From an uncultured Pelagibacteraceae bacterium (lineage in GTDB: Bacteria > Pseudomonadota > Alphaproteobacteria > Pelagibacterales > Pelagibacteraceae), in the NCBI GenBank assembly GCA_902576815.1, contig CACGWQ010000008.1:1-48086 (forward strand): a DNA stretch of 48,086 nt, in the 5' to 3' direction. The translations under genes were made by a program, and so were the position numbers. This document shows positions 26,252-34,660 of this stretch, one piece after another. Positions within the stretch are counted from its first letter, which is position 1. Each line of letters begins with the position of its first letter. The notes under the pieces are model-generated. The model saw only the letters and a list, made by a program, of their open reading frames with translations. It was not told the origin of the DNA and made no database searches.

Positions 26252-27255
26252 AAAGTCTAAAAGATGCAAAACAAAAAATTGTAGAACCAAAAAAAATGGG
26301 TTTATTAGTTGAGAACCCAGTCTATAAACCATTCAGATACCCATGGTGTTATGATGCTTGGTTAACTCAACAAAGAATTCATTGGTTACCAGAGGAAGTT
26401 CCACTCGGTGACGATGTTAGAGATTGGCAAAAAAATCTTTCTGAGTCTGAAAAAAACTTACTAACTCAAATTTTTAGATTTTTTACTCAAGCAGATGTTG
26501 AAGTTAATAACTGTTATTTAAGACATTACACAACTGTATTTAAACCTACAGAAGTTTTAATGATGATGACAGCATTTGCCTCTATGGAGACAGTCCATGT
26601 AGCAGCTTATTCACATCTATTAGATACAATTGGAATGCCAGAATCTGAATATTCTGCATTCATGAAATACAAAGAGATGAAAGATAAATATGATTACATG
26701 CAAAACTTCAATGTAAATTCAAAAGAAGATATCGCAAAAACTGTTGCAGTATTTAGCGCCTTCACAGAAGGTCTTCAATTGTTTGCAAGTTTTGCAATTT
26801 TATTAAACTTTCCAAGACATAACAAACTTAAAGGAATGGGTCAGATAGTTACTTGGTCAGTAAGAGATGAAACTCTTCATTGTAATTCTATGATTAGAAT
26901 TTTTAAAGAGTTCATTAAAGAGAACCCTGAAATTTGGACTCCGAAACTTAAAAAAGAACTTTATGAAGCTTGCAGAACTATAATTGAACATGAGGATGCA
27001 TTTATTGATCTAGCTTTTGAAATGGGTCCAATGCAAGGATTAACTGCTCAAGAAGTTAAAGATTACATAAGGTTCATTGGAAATAGAAGATTAACCCAGT
27101 TAGGTCTTGAACCAATATACGATGTTCAGAAAAATCCATTAACATGGTTAGATACAATGTTAAATGCGGTAGAGCATATGAACTTCTTTGAAGGTAGAGC
27201 CACTGAATATTCAAAAGCATCTACACAAGGTAACTGGATAGACGCTTTCTCCTAA
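26242..27255 (+). CDS. nrdB: ribonucleoside-diphosphate reductase, beta (radical) subunit
   Basis: Class I ribonucleotide reductase small subunit, 337 aa, which holds the diiron centre and radical. I start it at the ATG at 26242, because GAGGAG (26229-26234) is well placed as its ribosome-binding site. A GTG nine bases earlier is in frame but overlaps that site. The metal ligands are all present: Asp85, Glu116 and His119 (METVH), Glu176, Glu210 and His213 (RDETLH). Tyr123 (HVAAYSHL) stands where the tyrosyl radical forms, so this looks like a tyrosyl-radical enzyme. There is no N-terminal ATP-cone, so the alpha subunit's missing regulatory domain has not moved to beta. Confidence 0.95.
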   Translation: MSVESLKDAKQKIVEPKKMGLLVENPVYKPFRYPWCYDAWLTQQRIHWLPEEVPLGDDVRDWQKNLSESEKNLLTQIFRFFTQADVEVNNCYLRHYTTVFKPTEVLMMMTAFASMETVHVAAYSHLLDTIGMPESEYSAFMKYKEMKDKYDYMQNFNVNSKEDIAKTVAVFSAFTEGLQLFASFAILLNFPRHNKLKGMGQIVTWSVRDETLHCNSMIRIFKEFIKENPEIWTPKLKKELYEACRTIIEHEDAFIDLAFEMGPMQGLTAQEVKDYIRFIGNRRLTQLGLEPIYDVQKNPLTWLDTMLNAVEHMNFFEGRATEYSKASTQGNWIDAFS

Positions 27256-27261
27256 GATTAA

Positions 27262-27510
27262 GTGATAGTAAGCCCCTGTATAAGTATTTGTAAAACTGAT
27301 CCAGTATCAGGTCTATGTTATGGATGTGGAAGATCTGATGAAGAAAAGAAAATCTGGAAAGACCCTGAAACAACAGATGATTGGAAAAATAGCAATCTAA
27401 AAGAAATTGAAAAAAGACTTTCAGGTTGGCAGTTAGAGAGCTTTAAAATGTCTTATAAAAACAAAATTGAAAAAGGCATTTCTTTGTATAAACAAAAACA
27501 AATTAAATAG
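27262..27510 (+). CDS. DUF1289 domain protein
   Basis: An 82 aa protein with the DUF1289 motif, a small four-cysteine arrangement SPCISICKTDPVSGLCYGCG near the N-terminus, followed by RSDEEKKIW. The spacing suggests a bound metal ion or Fe-S-like site. The function of the family is unknown. It starts with GTG six bases after nrdB, so it belongs to the nrdAB operon and would be under NrdR control. Confidence 0.85.
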   Translation: MIVSPCISICKTDPVSGLCYGCGRSDEEKKIWKDPETTDDWKNSNLKEIEKRLSGWQLESFKMSYKNKIEKGISLYKQKQIK

Positions 27511-27556
27511 AATATATTTTATTGGTAAAGATAATTAACCAAGTAAATTTAAATAA

Positions 27557-28219
27557 TTAAACTTTTTCTTTAACTTTATAATTTTCTTCTTCATTAAAAA
27601 CTTTATTCTTCTTTGTATTTAAAATGTCAGCAAAACTATGATTCACATCTCTATGTCCAGCTTCATCGTCTCTAATCACTTTTACTACATCTTTTAGTCT
27701 AGAATTTAACGGAAGGTTCCAGTAATTTATTGCTATCTCAGGAGCCTTAATATTTTCAATTTTACCCTCCTCTATTTCATTTAGATACTCAGTGTAGCTT
27801 ATGACGGCTTCTTCTTCAAAATACCCAACAATTCTATGAGCAGTCTTTTGTGATATTAAATATATAAATAGATACATCAAAATAAATATAAATTGTGCAA
27901 TCATTATAATTAATCTTTCTATAAAGGTTGGTTTTGCAATTTTAATAAAAGTCATTAAATGCATTCTTTCATTTGCAGCTTCATCAAGTAGAATTTTGAT
28001 CCAACCTTTGTCATCTTGCATTTTTCTTAAAGATTTTAAATGTAACAACATTCCTGCCACCATACCTGGTACAGCAGCTACAGTTTCTAATACCACAGCT
28101 CTATGCCCATACTTTTTTTTGAAAAAAGTATCAGCCAAGAATCTTAAAAATTTTGTAAATGCAAAAGCAATTTTATCACTTAAATTTTGTGGTTTATGAT
28201 GCTTATTTAGATTTTCCAT
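27557..28219 (-). CDS. alternative oxidase
   Basis: A 220 aa diiron carboxylate protein matching cyanide-insensitive alternative oxidase, which oxidises ubiquinol and reduces oxygen to water without pumping protons. The four diagnostic motifs are present in order: LETVAAVPGM (Glu45), NERMHL (Glu84 and His87), FEEEAVISYTEYL (Glu136), and DDEAGHRDVNH (Glu186 and His189). A hydrophobic hairpin at about 100-122 fits the monotopic membrane anchor. The last motif has Gly where plant enzymes have His (DEAHH), but the ligand spacing is kept. It converges on the nrd operon and diverges from the tct operon. Confidence 0.9.
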   Translation of the reverse strand: MENLNKHHKPQNLSDKIAFAFTKFLRFLADTFFKKKYGHRAVVLETVAAVPGMVAGMLLHLKSLRKMQDDKGWIKILLDEAANERMHLMTFIKIAKPTFIERLIIMIAQFIFILMYLFIYLISQKTAHRIVGYFEEEAVISYTEYLNEIEEGKIENIKAPEIAINYWNLPLNSRLKDVVKVIRDDEAGHRDVNHSFADILNTKKNKVFNEEENYKVKEKV

Positions 28220-28253
28220 GGGTTATATATGGCGATTATTTAATTTTTTTAAA

Positions 28254-28306
28254 TAGGTTAGTTAGACCTATTCTCTAAAACTCCAATAGGTGTGGTTAAT
28301 TAGACC
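28254..28306. promoter_or_regulatory. repeated operator-like element GGTTARTTAGACC
   Basis: Two copies, GGTTAGTTAGACC (28256-28268) and GGTTAATTAGACC (28294-28306), differ at one base and start 38 bp apart in the divergent region between the alternative oxidase and tct operons. The core is an inverted repeat with GGT/ACC half-sites. In the first copy it extends to TAGGT...ACCTA (28254-28270). The GGT-N7-ACC shape resembles operators of GntR-type repressors. Which gene is controlled is not known. Confidence 0.55.
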
Positions 28307-28361
28307 TTGTATTAAGAAGGTCACTTTGGTTTAATTCTTTATTAACTTAAGAGAGGAAATA

Positions 28362-29333
28362 ATGAAAAAAATGTTTAATTTGCTTCTAAGTGCAATATTA
28401 GTAGTAACTTCATTTATTGGATTAGGGAATATAGCTGTCGCTGATGGCCATGGCTTCCCTTCAAAACCAATTGAAGTTGTAACACACGCTGGATTAGGCG
28501 GTGGTACAGATACAACTGCAAGAATGTTGCTTATTAGAACAAGAAAAAATTTAAAAAATAATGCTTACATAACTCCAAAAAAAGGAGACAGTGGTAACAA
28601 AGCTATGGCTTATGTTAAATCAAAGCCAAGAGACGGTCATACTGTCTTAGCAATTACTCCAACTCACTTATTTAGAATGGCTAGAGGAAATGCTGAATTA
28701 AAAATTGATGACTTTGTGGGTGTTGCTAGAACAACTGTTGATCCAATTGTTATATTTGTAAATGCAAAAAGCCCTTACAAAACTATTGAAGATTTGATTG
28801 AAGCAGGGAATAAAAAACCAATTAAGTATGGTGGAACAAACGTTGGAAGTGTTGACCATATTTCAGGTTTAATTTTTGCAAGAGAAGCAAAAACGAAAAT
28901 TGCTTTTGTACCATTTGAAGGTGGTGGAGCTATAATGACTAGCTTGGTTGGAAATCAAATTGAGGCTGCTGGATTAAACTTAGACGAAGGTAAAGATCAA
29001 TTAGATGCAGGTGAATTAAGAGTATTAGCTGTTATGTCTGATCAAAGGATGTCAGCTTTACCAGATACTCCTACTTTAAAAGAGAAGGGGATCAATGCAT
29101 CATTTGCTACTGTTAGAGGTGTAGTTGTTCTTAAAGGAACGCCACAAGAAACCATCAATACTCTTGAAAAAGGTTTCTTAAAAGCTATGAAGCATCCAGT
29201 TTATCAAAATTACCTACAAGGTGCTGGATTAGACTCGTCAAGTGTTGCGGGAGCTGCAGCATGGGATGCAGAAATTAAATCTATTTATAAAGAAGCACGT
29301 GCTGCTTTGGTAAGTTTAGGTTTAGCTAAATAA
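28362..29333 (+). CDS. TTT transporter substrate-binding protein (TctC/Bug family)
   Basis: Periplasmic receptor of a tripartite tricarboxylate transporter, 323 aa. A signal peptide ends near VADGHG (about residue 28). The mature protein opens PSKPIEVVTHAGLGGGTD, the ligand-binding loop typical of Bug proteins, and continues with YVKSKPRDGHTVLAITPTH. A purine-rich site (GAGAGGAAA) lies well placed before the ATG. tctB, tctA and an MmgE/PrpD-family gene follow in one operon, so a di- or tricarboxylate is the likely ligand. A perfect hairpin lies between this gene and tctB. Confidence 0.9.
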   Translation: MKKMFNLLLSAILVVTSFIGLGNIAVADGHGFPSKPIEVVTHAGLGGGTDTTARMLLIRTRKNLKNNAYITPKKGDSGNKAMAYVKSKPRDGHTVLAITPTHLFRMARGNAELKIDDFVGVARTTVDPIVIFVNAKSPYKTIEDLIEAGNKKPIKYGGTNVGSVDHISGLIFAREAKTKIAFVPFEGGGAIMTSLVGNQIEAAGLNLDEGKDQLDAGELRVLAVMSDQRMSALPDTPTLKEKGINASFATVRGVVVLKGTPQETINTLEKGFLKAMKHPVYQNYLQGAGLDSSSVAGAAAWDAEIKSIYKEARAALVSLGLAK

Positions 29334-29344
29334 TTTCAAAAAAA

Positions 29345-29368
29345 TAACGGGGGAGTAGTCCCCCGTTA
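29345..29368 (+). other. intercistronic hairpin between tctC and tctB
   Basis: A 10-bp perfect inverted repeat, TAACGGGGGA (29345-29354) and TCCCCCGTTA (29359-29368), with a 4-nt loop GTAG. There is no U-tract after it, so it is not a classical terminator. It more likely stabilises the upstream binding-protein message against 3' exonucleases, favouring receptor over permease synthesis. Confidence 0.75.
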
Positions 29369-29377
29369 GTCACCATA

Positions 29378-29842
29378 ATGATAAAAGATATAAAAATTCT
29401 CAGTGTAATAATTATAATTTCCGTAGCTTTATTTGCATATACTTTCACTTTTGATGAAGTGCCAGAAATATTGGCTCAAGGAATGCAGCCCACTATGATG
29501 CCAAGATTAATTTTTTCATTAATAATTTTTCTTTCTATTTTTCAGTTAATACAGAACAAAAAACTAAAATCTGATACTAAAGAAATGATAAGAAGAAATG
29601 CTTTTGTAACATTTGCATATACTTTATTTATAGTTTTGATTGCAGATAAATTAGGATTTTTGATATCTATTTTCCTTTATACACTGTTAATGCCAATTTT
29701 GTGGCAAAGGAAAGATTATATAAAAATATTTTTTTATTCTCTTGTAATATCAATATTTGTATTTGCTTTTTTTACATTAGTTCTACAACTGAAATTTCCA
29801 CAAGGAATTCTTGAGGAATTTATTATAAGGAATTTTTACTAA
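29378..29842 (+). CDS. TTT transporter small permease (TctB family)
   Basis: A 154 aa membrane protein with four hydrophobic segments: ILSVIIIISVALFAYTF, LIFSLIIFLSIFQLI, FVTFAYTLFIVLIADKLGF, and a double segment near FFYSLVISIFVFAFFTLVL. QGMQPTMMPRLIF after helix 1 is typical of TctB. It accompanies TctA in the membrane. Its stop overlaps the tctA start by one base. Confidence 0.87.
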   Translation: MIKDIKILSVIIIISVALFAYTFTFDEVPEILAQGMQPTMMPRLIFSLIIFLSIFQLIQNKKLKSDTKEMIRRNAFVTFAYTLFIVLIADKLGFLISIFLYTLLMPILWQRKDYIKIFFYSLVISIFVFAFFTLVLQLKFPQGILEEFIIRNFY

Positions 29843-31314
29843 TGGATTTTTTGTCAAATATTTCACTAATTTTAAATTATACGACATTTGGTCTAATTTT
29901 AGGATCTACTATAGTAGGAGTTTTGATAGGGGCGTTACCAGGACTTAGTTCGGGTATGGCAATTGCATTGTTATTGCCTTTTACAATTTACTTAGAACCT
30001 AGCCAAGCAATTGCTGCAATGGCAGCTTTATATTGTGGAGGTACTTTTGGTGGTTCAATTACTGCAATATTGATCAATGCTCCAGGAGCACCACCAGCTG
30101 CTGCTACTGCATTTGATGGTTTTCCAATGGCACAAAAAGGTGAAGCTGGAAGAGCTTTAGGAATGGCAGCTGTATCAAGCGTGGTTGGAGGAATACTATC
30201 TCTTATTGTCTTAATTATATTCGCACCAACTTTGGCAAGAATTGCATATAAGTTTGGTCCGCCAGAGTATTTTGCACTAGCAATATTTGGATTATCCATG
30301 CTTGCATCAATTAGTTCTAAATCACCTGTAAAAAATTTAATTGGTGGTTTAATTGGTTTGTTTGTTGCTACAATAGGAGTTCATTTAACAACTGGTGTAT
30401 CTAGATTTACATTTGGAGTAGCAGAATTATTTGAAGGAATAAGCTTTGTTCCAGTCTTAATAGGTTTATTTGCAATGTCTGAGATTTTGGTTCAAGCATC
30501 TAAAAGTGAATTACTGTTAGAGAGGATTAAATTTTCAGCAATTAAGCTTCCCTCAATTTCAGAATTTAAAAATTGTGCAAAGACAATTCTAAGATCTTCA
30601 GGTATTGGAACATTCATTGGTATTCTTCCTGCTGAGGGAGGAACGGTTAGTGCAATGATTGGATATAATGAAGCCAGAAGATGGTCTAAAAATAAGGATA
30701 ATTTTGGCAAAGGTGAAATAGAAGGTGTTGCTGCGCCCGAGTCCGCAAATAATGCTGCAACCGGTGGAGCTATGATACCAACTCTTGCTTTAGGTATTCC
30801 AGGTTCTGCAACAACTGCAGTGATTTTAGGTGGTTTTCAAATTCATGGTTTAAGAGCTGGCCCTTATCTTTTTGAACAGCAACCTGATCTTTTGTACACA
30901 ATTTTTTATGGAATGTTATTGGCTAACTTTATATTTTTAATTTTTGGACTTCTTGGAGCAAAAATATTTTCAAGAATATCATTAATACCAAGAGGCTATC
31001 TATGGCCGTCAGTTTTTGTATTTTGCTTGGTTGGATCTTATGGTTTATCCCAATCGATGGTTGATGTTTATATTATGTTAATTTCAGGTGTAGCTGGATT
31101 CTTTTTAAGAAGATACGGCTTTTCTCCTGCACCAATTATAATGGGAATTGTACTCGGAGAGTTAGTTGAAAATTCACTAGCTCAGTCAATAATAATTTTT
31201 GATCAAAATATATTTATGTTTTTCACAAGACCAATAGTACTAGTATTTTTTGCATTAACTTTTTTAAGTTTATTTTACAGACCAATTAAAAATCTAATAA
31301 TGAAAGGAAAATAA
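29842..31314 (+). CDS. TTT transporter large permease (TctA family)
   Basis: The 490 aa transport subunit of a tripartite tricarboxylate transporter, with about twelve membrane segments. The family signature GALPGLSSGMAIALLLPFTIYL is near the N-terminus. Further TctA landmarks are CGGTFGGSITAILINAPG, AAPESANNAATGGAMIPTLALGIPGSATTAV, and GILPAEGGTVSAMIGYNEAR. It is coupled to tctB before and to the MmgE/PrpD-family gene after, each by a one-base TAATG overlap, so the four genes are one translation-coupled operon. Confidence 0.93.
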   Translation: MDFLSNISLILNYTTFGLILGSTIVGVLIGALPGLSSGMAIALLLPFTIYLEPSQAIAAMAALYCGGTFGGSITAILINAPGAPPAAATAFDGFPMAQKGEAGRALGMAAVSSVVGGILSLIVLIIFAPTLARIAYKFGPPEYFALAIFGLSMLASISSKSPVKNLIGGLIGLFVATIGVHLTTGVSRFTFGVAELFEGISFVPVLIGLFAMSEILVQASKSELLLERIKFSAIKLPSISEFKNCAKTILRSSGIGTFIGILPAEGGTVSAMIGYNEARRWSKNKDNFGKGEIEGVAAPESANNAATGGAMIPTLALGIPGSATTAVILGGFQIHGLRAGPYLFEQQPDLLYTIFYGMLLANFIFLIFGLLGAKIFSRISLIPRGYLWPSVFVFCLVGSYGLSQSMVDVYIMLISGVAGFFLRRYGFSPAPIIMGIVLGELVENSLAQSIIIFDQNIFMFFTRPIVLVFFALTFLSLFYRPIKNLIMKGK

Positions 31315-32738
31315 TGACCAAAGCTTTTACACCAAATATTAAATCTAAAAGAGGGAAGGACTTAACAAAATATGTTGCAAACTTTGTATACAAAACAAAA
31401 TTTAAAAGCATTCCAAAAGAGGTAGTTGAGTTAGCAAAAAAACATATTTTAGATGGTTTTGGTCTAGCACTATCAGGTTCGGTTGCAAGAACGGGTAACT
31501 ACCTATTTGCACATATAAAAAAAAGTTCAGCCAAAGGAAAAGCAACTGTTATAGGATCTAAAATGAAAGTGCCTACTAACTTTGCAGCATTAGCAAATGG
31601 TGTTGGAATACATTCTGATGATTATGATGATACACAATTAGCAGTAGCAAAAGATAGAGTTTATGGTCTTTTAACACATCCAACAGCCCCTTGTTTGCCT
31701 AGTGCTTTTGCTGAAGGAGAAGTTAATAAAATAAATGGAAAAGACTTTCTAAATTCATATTTGATAGGTGTTGATGTTGAATGTAAAATCTCAGAAGCCA
31801 TGTCTCCACGTCACTATCAACATGGGTTTCATTCAACAGCTACTTGTGGAACATTTGCGTCAGCTTCTGCAGCAGCTAAAATAAGAAAATATGATTTAAA
31901 TAAAATTGTAAAATCTTTAGGTATTGCCGCATCCCTTAGTGCTGGATTAAGAGAAAACTTTGGAACAATGACTAAACCTCTGCATGCAGGTAGAGCTGCA
32001 GAAAGTGGAGTTATAGCTTGTGATCTAGTAAGATATGGATGGTCATCTACTGATAAAATTTTAGAATCTCCAAGAGGTTTTTTTCAGGCACATGGTGGGG
32101 GGTATAATATTAATTCTTTGAAAGGTAAGCTTGGAAGACCATGGACTTTTAAATCACCTGGAATTTCGATTAAACCACATCCTTGTGGATCCTTAACACA
32201 TCCTGGGATGACTAAAATGCTAGAGTTAATAAAAAAATTCGATATTAAACCTGAACAAGTTTTAAAGATCGATGTAGGCACAAACCATAATATGCAAAAC
32301 GCTCTAATACATCATAGACCAAAAAATGAATTTCAAGCAAAGTTCAGTATGGAATATTCAATGGCAATATTGTTAATGGATAGAAGAGCTTACATACCAG
32401 AATACCAAGATAAGAGAATTAACAAACCAGATGTACAACAAATGTTAAAAAAAATTAACTTTTATAAAAATAAAATAGCTGAAGCTGCTGGTTACGATAA
32501 GATGACAACAATTATAGATATCTATTTAAAAAATGGAAAAAGAATATCTGGCAGAGGTGATTTTGGAAAAGGAAGTCCTGCAATTCCAATGACTTATGAT
32601 GAAGTAGCTGATAAGTTTTTAGGATGTACAGAATTTGCTAAGTGGCCATCTATAAAGTCGAAAAAAATCATTGATACTGTCAGAAATTTAGAGAAAGTTA
32701 AAGATATTAGAATTTTAGGAAAATTATTATCTAAATAA
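31314..32738 (+). CDS. MmgE/PrpD family protein encoded with a TTT transporter
   Basis: A 474 aa member of the MmgE/PrpD family, which covers 2-methylcitrate dehydratase, cis-aconitate decarboxylase and iminodisuccinate epimerase. Family features include HILDGFGLALSGS, HSDDYDDTQ, LLTHPTAPCLPSAFA, YQHGFHSTATCGTFASASAA and TKPLHAGRAAESG. It differs clearly from the second family member (prpD at 35556-37058) and is only distantly similar by eye. One-base coupling to tctA suggests it acts first on the imported carboxylate. The substrate is unknown; dehydration, decarboxylation or epimerisation are all possible. Confidence 0.85.
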   Translation: MTKAFTPNIKSKRGKDLTKYVANFVYKTKFKSIPKEVVELAKKHILDGFGLALSGSVARTGNYLFAHIKKSSAKGKATVIGSKMKVPTNFAALANGVGIHSDDYDDTQLAVAKDRVYGLLTHPTAPCLPSAFAEGEVNKINGKDFLNSYLIGVDVECKISEAMSPRHYQHGFHSTATCGTFASASAAAKIRKYDLNKIVKSLGIAASLSAGLRENFGTMTKPLHAGRAAESGVIACDLVRYGWSSTDKILESPRGFFQAHGGGYNINSLKGKLGRPWTFKSPGISIKPHPCGSLTHPGMTKMLELIKKFDIKPEQVLKIDVGTNHNMQNALIHHRPKNEFQAKFSMEYSMAILLMDRRAYIPEYQDKRINKPDVQQMLKKINFYKNKIAEAAGYDKMTTIIDIYLKNGKRISGRGDFGKGSPAIPMTYDEVADKFLGCTEFAKWPSIKSKKIIDTVRNLEKVKDIRILGKLLSK

Positions 32739-32742
32739 TAAT

Positions 32743-33513
32743 TTAAAATTGTAGTTTTTTCAATTTTATTGAAGTGCTCTTAAATATATCAATTAATAAT
32801 TCGTAAATTGTTAAAGATATAAAATAGAAATTTGAAATGACCCAAATAGTTATGACTAAGTAATCATATAAATTATCTAATTTATAAATGGAATCTATAA
32901 GCAATTTAAGAGTTGTAATAAACCACAGAGCCATAAAAATTGTAGATCGAATTTTATATTTTTTAACACGAAGAGGGTGAGCATATTTTAAAGGTATAAA
33001 TTTAAGTATTATACAAAATGAAATCAAAAATAAGTTTGTCATAGAGTTAAAATCAAAAAAATAAATATAAAGTAAGAGAATATTCCAAATGCAAGGAAAA
33101 CCTTTATAAAAATTATCTGAACTCATTAAATTGTTATTAGAATAAGAAATTGCAGATATAACAAGAATTATTAGAGGCATAACAATTTCAAAATACATTG
33201 GAACAATATCGAACCAATATATCATTATTGATGGGATTATTATGTAATTGAAAAAATCAATAACACTATCAAGCATTCTACCATCAATATTTTTAACATT
33301 CTTTGCAACTTCAAATTTCCTTGCAAGTGATCCATCAATTGCATCAATAATTAATGCCATTCCCAACCAAAGAAATGCTCCTGCTTGATTATTTTCAAAA
33401 ACATTTATTAGTGATAAAAAACCAGCCACTAAACCTGAACACGTCAATAAATGAATACACCATGATATATATACTTTTAAGTTAAATTTATTAATCTTAA
33501 TAAAATTAGACAT
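32743..33513 (-). CDS. CDP-alcohol phosphatidyltransferase, probable phosphatidylcholine synthase
   Basis: A 256 aa membrane enzyme with the CDP-alcohol phosphotransferase signature DGSLAR...GRMLDSVID, with aspartates in D-G-x2-A-R and G-x3-D-x3-D spacing. About eight hydrophobic segments surround it. The surrounding sequence (ALIIDAIDGSLARKFEVA, DFFNYIIIPSIMIYWFD) resembles bacterial phosphatidylcholine synthase (Pcs), which condenses CDP-diacylglycerol with choline. Related synthases for PS or PG share the motif but differ in the flanks, so the assignment is probable rather than certain. It is 22 bp after prpC on the same strand. Confidence 0.78.
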   Translation of the reverse strand: MSNFIKINKFNLKVYISWCIHLLTCSGLVAGFLSLINVFENNQAGAFLWLGMALIIDAIDGSLARKFEVAKNVKNIDGRMLDSVIDFFNYIIIPSIMIYWFDIVPMYFEIVMPLIILVISAISYSNNNLMSSDNFYKGFPCIWNILLLYIYFFDFNSMTNLFLISFCIILKFIPLKYAHPLRVKKYKIRSTIFMALWFITTLKLLIDSIYKLDNLYDYLVITIWVISNFYFISLTIYELLIDIFKSTSIKLKKLQF

Positions 33514-33535
33514 TATCTTTAAAACTAAAATAGAC

Positions 33536-34660
33536 TTATCTTTGATTTAAAAGCATAACTTGTCTATGCTTATTACCCTTGTATTTAGCCAAAGGTCTTA
33601 TCAACTTATTAGATGCATGTTGTTCCATTATGTGAGCTGACCAACCTGTAATTCTTGAAATAACAAATATTGGAGTAAAGAAATCGGTATCAAAACCCAT
33701 TAAATGGTAGGTTGGACCAGTAGGATAGTCAACATTTGGGTGTATATTTTTTTTGTCTATCATTTCTTTTTCAACAATTTCATAAATTTTCAGAAATTTT
33801 TTGTCTTTCTTAATCTTACACACTTTTTCAAAATAACTTTTCATTGTTGGTACTCGAGAATCCCCACTTTTATAAACTCTATGTCCAAATCCCATAACTA
33901 CTTCTTTATTCTTAAGTGCGTTTTTAATCCATTTGAGAGCTTTTTCAGGTTTTTTTATTTTATTCATCATATGCATAACTTCTTCATTTGCTCCACCGTG
34001 TAGTGGTCCTTTTAGACTAGCTATAGCACCTGTTATAGCACCATGAATGTCAGATAAACTACTTGTTATAGTTCTAGCTGTAAATGTTGAAACATTAAAA
34101 CTGTGTTCTGCGTATAAAATTAAAGATACATCAAAAGCTTTTACAATTTCTTTTTGAGGTACTTTTCCAAAACACATATAGAAAAAGTTTTCTGCAAAAG
34201 TTAGTTCTTTTTTTGGTTTAATAATTTTTTTTCCTTTTCGTATTCTGTAAAACGCCGCTAAAGCAGTTGGAGTTTTAGCTAAAATTCTTAAAGCTTTTCT
34301 TGTATTTGCTTCCTGAGAATTATCTGTTGTCTCCTTATCCTCTAATCCCATTACACTAACTGCTGTTCGAGCAACATCCATAGGATGAGATTTTTTTGGC
34401 ATGTGTTTAATTATTTCGTAAAGATTTTTCGACAAATCTCTGTGTCCTCTTTCAATTTTTTCAAATTGTCTTAGTTCAATACTATTTGGTAAATCACCTT
34501 TTAAAATAAGATATGCAGCTTCTTCAAATCTACAAAATTCACATAAGTCTTGAACAGCATAACCCCTATAGGTTAATGAGTTAATCTCAGGCATAACTTT
34601 AGAAACTTCTGTTTCATCAACAACAATTCCTAATAAACCTTTTTTTACTTCTTCACTCAT
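33536..34660 (-). CDS. prpC: 2-methylcitrate synthase
   Basis: Citrate-synthase-family enzyme of 374 aa that condenses propionyl-CoA with oxaloacetate to 2-methylcitrate. Catalytic residues are His221 (GPLHGGANEE), His260 (GFGHRVYKSGD) and Asp311 (HPNVDYPTG). The short N-terminus and KGLLGIVVDETEVSKV fit methylcitrate synthases rather than the type II citrate synthase with its N-terminal zinc domain. It follows prpB with a one-base overlap, and the operon context is the strongest evidence for this substrate. Some residual citrate synthase activity is common in the family. Confidence 0.92.
   Translation of the reverse strand: MSEEVKKGLLGIVVDETEVSKVMPEINSLTYRGYAVQDLCEFCRFEEAAYLILKGDLPNSIELRQFEKIERGHRDLSKNLYEIIKHMPKKSHPMDVARTAVSVMGLEDKETTDNSQEANTRKALRILAKTPTALAAFYRIRKGKKIIKPKKELTFAENFFYMCFGKVPQKEIVKAFDVSLILYAEHSFNVSTFTARTITSSLSDIHGAITGAIASLKGPLHGGANEEVMHMMNKIKKPEKALKWIKNALKNKEVVMGFGHRVYKSGDSRVPTMKSYFEKVCKIKKDKKFLKIYEIVEKEMIDKKNIHPNVDYPTGPTYHLMGFDTDFFTPIFVISRITGWSAHIMEQHASNKLIRPLAKYKGNKHRQVMLLNQR

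Noticed and set aside
29988..30299. A 103-codon open frame on the minus strand inside tctA.
   Set aside because: It is antisense to a well conserved gene, has no recognisable domain, and its composition follows from the tctA codons.
33704..34003. A 99-codon plus-strand open frame inside prpC.
   Set aside because: It is rich in Phe and Asn, as expected for the complement of AT-rich lysine codons, and resembles no protein.
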